Assembly: GCF_026013415.1 (NCBI RefSeq)
Contig: NZ_JAPDOK010000001.1
Location: 313,342-377,341, forward strand
Length of the DNA: 64,000 nt
Reading direction: 5' to 3'
DNA from: Sphingomonas caeni
Lineage (GTDB): Bacteria; Pseudomonadota; Alphaproteobacteria; Sphingomonadales; Sphingomonadaceae
Part shown: positions 61,601 to 64,000 of the stretch, piece by piece
Layout: every line of letters begins with the position of its first letter
How positions within the stretch are numbered: position 1 is the stretch's first letter
Notes under the pieces: model-generated
The model's database searches: none
What the model was told of the DNA's origin: nothing
The model's input: the letters and a program-made list of their open reading frames with translations, nothing else
Program-made: the position numbers and the translations under genes

Positions 61601-61901
61601 GGAAGCGCGCGGTGACGAGCACGCCGTCATCCTCGGCCTGGGTATAGACATGCTCGACGCCATCGACCGAACGGACGATCGTCTCCAATGGCTTGCCGAC
61701 CAGCTCGATCGCGTCCGCGGCACTCAGCCCCGGGACCGCGACGCGGATATCGGCCATCGGCACGCTGATCTGGGGTTCTTCTTCCCGCGGGATCGAGATC
61801 AGCGCGAGCAGGCCCAGCGCGATGGCCGCGAGCAGGAACAGGGGTGTCAGCGGCGACTGGATCGTCGAGCGGGTCAGCCTCCCGGAGATGCCGAGACTCA
61901 T
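58680..61901 (-). CDS. RND efflux pump inner-membrane subunit (AcrB-like)
   Basis: Proton-driven efflux permease of 1073 residues with the RND repeat plan: TM1, a large periplasmic loop, TM2-7, a second loop and TM8-12. TM4 has GILVDDAIVMIENIARHWGM, with the adjacent Asp pair that carries protons. PREEEPQISVPMADIRVAVP and AAFGAALLGIYFLVVAQFRS are typical, together with LAGIIVRNSILLVDFIRHSG. Its closest recognisable group is the divergent HAE1-like set near sulfide-oxidation genes. ATG 61901 overlaps the adaptor stop. Confidence 0.9.
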   Translation of the reverse strand: MSLGISGRLTRSTIQSPLTPLFLLAAIALGLLALISIPREEEPQISVPMADIRVAVPGLSAADAIELVGKPLETIVRSVDGVEHVYTQAEDDGVLVTARFLVGSDPDDAAVRIHEKLRANYDRIPVGIAEPLVTVRGISDVPIVVLTLSPRAGAANRWDGASLRDLAERLRAEIAKVDDVGLTFITGGAAEEIRIAPDPARLALHGVPLSALSDVVGQANRAFPAGSAREKGQAVAVTAGRTLARAEDVGMLTVSSVNGAPVYVRDVADVTQQPREAQTRVARWTRNGGQWSAAPAISIAVAKRAGANAVTVSGAVIARAEALKGSLIPPGLELAVTRDYGATANDKANELLFHLGLATLSIVLLIGFAIGWREAGVTAIVIPTTILLTLFASNLMGYTINRVSLFALIFSIGILVDDAIVMIENIARHWGMQDGRSRIDAAVDAVAEVGNPTVIATLTVVAALLPMLFVSGLMGPYMAPIPVNASAAMIFSFFVAVVIAPWLMIRFARKTLAHGHEAEGGGKLGMLYARVARPVIATRRNAGIFLAAVGVATLLACSMFYFELVTVKLLPFDNKSEVQVVMDLPEGTSLEDTGRMAEQVAAVVRTLPEASAMELYVGTSAPFNFNGLVRHYFLRDKPEMGDVMVTLLPKDERSRSSHEIALVLREKLKSLTVPPGGSIKVVETPPGPPVLATLLAEIYGPDEATRRATAREVERLFKSVPYIVDVDTSFGQPRPRLRLVPDREKLDYYGLSEREMFDSIGLLLGSRTVGYAPRGDGRTPLPITLELPQSARRWDQSLASTPVAVARGAGAGRLVELGEVVDAMTEPGSYSLFRRNGLAADMVTAELAGTYEAPIYGMLAVQKAIDANDWAAKGLTKPVIRLNGQPADESKPTLLWDGEWEITWVTFRDMGAAFGAALLGIYFLVVAQFRSFRLPLVILTPIPLTLVGIVAGHMLFGAPFTATSMIGFIALAGIIVRNSILLVDFIRHSGSDGKSLREVLIEAGSIRFKPILLTALAAMIGAGVILTDPIFQGLAISLLFGLASSTLLTVLVIPAIYVLLRDDGRIAGEAEAA

Positions 61902-62920
61902 CGCGCGGCCTTGCCCGCCACGAGCACGTCACCCGCCACCACGCCCGACAGAATCTCGACCGTGGCCGGATCGCCGGTGGGTGCGGTCTGGACGACCATT
62001 GAGGTAACGCCGTCCTTGCCCGCAACATCGACGTAATCCACGCCGTAGCGCGTCGAAACGAAGCGGCGGGGCACGACGATGCCGGGCCGGCTGCCGACAT
62101 CGAGGAGCACCGACACGCGACGGCCGATGAGATCGGTGGCGAGCTGCGGCATCTCGGCCTCGGCGCGCACCCGCCCGCCCGAGGCCGCCGGATAGAGCTG
62201 CGTGACCGTGCCGGCAGCGTCGGGAAGCCCCGCCTGGTCGCGGATCATGAACCGCGTGCCGACGCGCAACTGTTTCGCGAGCGATTGGGGGACGTCGATC
62301 CGCAACACGGGCGGACCCGAGGTGACGGTGGCGACCGACATGCCCGGGGCCACCACCGATCCCTGTGGGATGTCGGCGCGCAGGATGCGGCCGGTCGCAG
62401 GGGCAAGGATCGCACCCTGACGCGAAGATTCGGCGCTCGCGGACATCTGGGCCTGCGCCGCCTTCACCTGCGCATCCGCGGTTCGCGCGGCAGCCTGGGC
62501 CTGATCAAGCCGCGCCTTTGCGACCACGCCCTTGCCGTAGAGATATTGGGCGCGGGCCAGGTCGGCGCGGGCCTGATCCGCCTGCGCGGATGCGGCGCGC
62601 ACCTGCGCGGCGAGCGCGTTGGTTTCGTAAGCGATTCGCGTATCGACCACCCGGCCAATCAGCTGGCCCTTACGGACCTCGTCGCCTTCGCGCACGGTCA
62701 GCTCGACGAGCGTCCCCGGGATCCGCACCAGCGCCTCGGCCTGATCGCGCGTCGCGATCTCGGCGGCGAGCGGCTTGAGCTGCGCGATCTCGGCGCGAAC
62801 CACTGTCAGGCGCTCGCCCTGAACTGCGGCGGACTGGGGCGGGAGGGCCTTGTCGGCGGAGCCACACGCCGCGAGCGCCAGCGCGGCCAGCATGATCAAC
62901 CCCTTTTGCTGCATGTTCAT
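61898..62920 (-). CDS. RND periplasmic adaptor (membrane fusion protein), lipoprotein
   Basis: Protein of 340 residues (MNMQQKGLIMLAALALAACG, lipobox LAAC). It has biotinyl-like and hairpin parts: LVRIPGTLVELTVREGDEVR, a coiled coil (AQVRAASAQADQARADLARA), ILAPATGRILRADIPQGSVV and a beta-barrel end. Bridges the RND pump to an outer-membrane channel; no outer-membrane factor gene is present in the window. Starts at 62914 and 62938 are possible; 62920 is preferred with GGAAG upstream. Divergent from the SQR gene. Confidence 0.85.
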   Translation of the reverse strand: MNMQQKGLIMLAALALAACGSADKALPPQSAAVQGERLTVVRAEIAQLKPLAAEIATRDQAEALVRIPGTLVELTVREGDEVRKGQLIGRVVDTRIAYETNALAAQVRAASAQADQARADLARAQYLYGKGVVAKARLDQAQAAARTADAQVKAAQAQMSASAESSRQGAILAPATGRILRADIPQGSVVAPGMSVATVTSGPPVLRIDVPQSLAKQLRVGTRFMIRDQAGLPDAAGTVTQLYPAASGGRVRAEAEMPQLATDLIGRRVSVLLDVGSRPGIVVPRRFVSTRYGVDYVDVAGKDGVTSMVVQTAPTGDPATVEILSGVVAGDVLVAGKAAR

Positions 62921-63064
62921 TGCTTCCGCGGTTGGCATCTCCCACCAGCAAGTATCGGCCCGCGGCAGTCCGCCGAATTGGGAAAACTCCTTATGGGCAC
63001 GGCCCGCGAACTTCCCGAAACTTGATTTTGCCCGACGCGCGGTGCGTCGCGAGGAGTGACCGAA

Positions 63065-64000
63065 ATGCCGAAAGCAAAGCCGCGGATCATCGTCCTGGGC
63101 GCCGGATTGGGCGGCACCCTCACTGCCTTCGCCTTGCGCGAGCGACTCAGGAATCGCGCCGAGGTCATGGCGGTCTCCGACAGCGAGACCTACACCTTCG
63201 TGCCCTCCAACCCGTGGGTAGCGGTGCGCTGGCGCGACGTCGCGGATGTGCAGGTGCGTCTGCCCCCTGTCTTCGCGCGCGAGGATATTGGCTTTTCCGC
63301 CGCGGGCGCGAAGCGCGTCCACCCGCAGGAGAGCCGCCTCGAACTCGGCGACGGCACCAGCCTGACCTACGACTATCTCGTCATCGCGACTGGCCCCGCG
63401 CTGGCGTTCGACGAAATCGAGGGGCTCGGACCCGAAGGCTTCACCCAGTCGATCTGCACCGGCAAGCATGCCGGAGGCGCGGCCGAAGCGTTCGACCGCT
63501 TCGTCGAGAATCCCGGCCCCGTGGTGATCGGCGCCGCGCAGGGCGCGTCCTGCTATGGCCCGGCCTACGAATTCGCGATGATCGTCGATACCGAGCTCCG
63601 TCGCCGCCGCATCCGCGACCAGGTGCCGATGACGTTCGTCACTGCCGAACCGTATATTGGCCATCTCGGCCTCGACGGCGTGGGCGACACCAAGTCGATG
63701 CTCGAGAGCCGGATGCGCGACCGCGACATCAAATGGATCACCAGCGCGCGCATCGCCAGGGTCGAGGACGGCACGATGCATGTCGAGGAAGTCGCCGGCG
63801 ACGGGTCGGTGGCGAAGACGCACGCGCTTCCCTTCCGCTACTCGATGATTCTCCCGGCGTTCCGCGGCGTGCCGGCGGTCCAGGGCATCGAGGGCCTCAG
63901 CAATCCGCGCGGCTTCATCCTGGTCGACAAGCACCAGCGCAACGCCGCCTTCCCCAATGTCTACGCACTCGGCGTCTGCGTCGCGATCCCGCCGACCGGT
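63065..64000 (+). CDS. Sulfide:quinone oxidoreductase-like flavoprotein, 3' end cut by window
   Basis: FAD-dependent oxidoreductase, 312 codons visible and open at the window end. The Rossmann motif IIVLGAGLGGTLTAFALRER is at the start, followed by FVPSNPWVAVRWR and YDYLVIATGPALAFDEIEGL. Redox Cys candidates lie in GAAQGASCYGPAYEFAMI (about 163) and NVYALGVCVAIPPTG (about 306), consistent with SQR, which oxidises sulfide and reduces quinone. GAGGAG precedes ATG 63065. Divergent from the RND adaptor, so the two units may share control. Confidence 0.8.
   Translation, partial: MPKAKPRIIVLGAGLGGTLTAFALRERLRNRAEVMAVSDSETYTFVPSNPWVAVRWRDVADVQVRLPPVFAREDIGFSAAGAKRVHPQESRLELGDGTSLTYDYLVIATGPALAFDEIEGLGPEGFTQSICTGKHAGGAAEAFDRFVENPGPVVIGAAQGASCYGPAYEFAMIVDTELRRRRIRDQVPMTFVTAEPYIGHLGLDGVGDTKSMLESRMRDRDIKWITSARIARVEDGTMHVEEVAGDGSVAKTHALPFRYSMILPAFRGVPAVQGIEGLSNPRGFILVDKHQRNAAFPNVYALGVCVAIPPTG

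Overview
The window is high-GC alphaproteobacterial chromosome. The gene set fits a member of the Sphingomonadales: Usg protein, DUF2274 beside TrbI, Gfo/Idh with a Tat-type leader, and RNB nuclease next to an extensin-like protein. This placement is inference from gene content; no rRNA gene is present.

Layout. (1) 1-13,845 looks like ordinary chromosome: RNB nuclease, extensin-like protein and a NUDIX enzyme; then a four-gene overlapping operon (Gfo/Idh sugar oxidoreductase, GH3 beta-glucosidase, GntP gluconate permease, SMP-30 lactonase) divergent from a lipoprotein GH10 xylanase behind a LacI-type palindrome; then an OmpR-type two-component system with a DctA carrier, and a YbaK deacylase. 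(2) tRNA-Leu(CAG) at 13,846-13,932 is the attachment site of a tandem array of integrative elements. Island A (about 13,930-36,384) carries a P4-type integrase, a VapC remnant, a HEPN/PLD/DnaJ accessory group, AlpA, a complete AbiE-type pair, a collapsed conjugation module (traG' joined to trbG-trbI-DUF2274), a truncated helicase-nuclease, a NERD/tandem-kinase protein, ABC transporter and DegP remnants, and a protein quality-control block (two Hsp20, Usg, CIRCE-groES-groEL). (3) Island B (36,385-52,133) is a nitrate-respiration cassette: crp/fnr-narK-nrdJ-nnrS divergent from narGHJI-ppiC, followed by a carboxymuconolactone-decarboxylase-like gene and a DUF4143 ATPase. (4) Island C begins at 52,134 with a broken integrase and fused fragments of AbiEii and TrbI. 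(5) 54,511-64,000 is GH130, DUF998, NUDIX, CYTH-CHAD triphosphatase, an RND efflux pair and a sulfide:quinone oxidoreductase cut by the window end.

The strongest structural signal is a 152-bp AT-rich element present at 36,233-36,384 and 51,982-52,133 (about 84% identical by hand count, no gaps). Each copy ends in the same 13-nt core (one mismatch) that lies in the 3' end of tRNA-Leu. Each copy carries a perfect 11-bp hairpin just before the core, and the hairpin differs between copies by a compensatory base-pair change. I read these as right-hand attachment sites of successive islands. A second theme is deletion scars: at least six gene fragments in islands A and C are fused directly to unrelated fragments.

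How the genes work together. The Gfo-GH3-GntP-SMP30 operon could turn beta-glucosides into gluconate outside the cytoplasmic membrane and import it. Island B supplies nitrate import, reduction and regulation, plus an oxygen-independent route to deoxynucleotides. The HSP block has an HrcA-type operator and a possible ROSE-like RNA thermometer.
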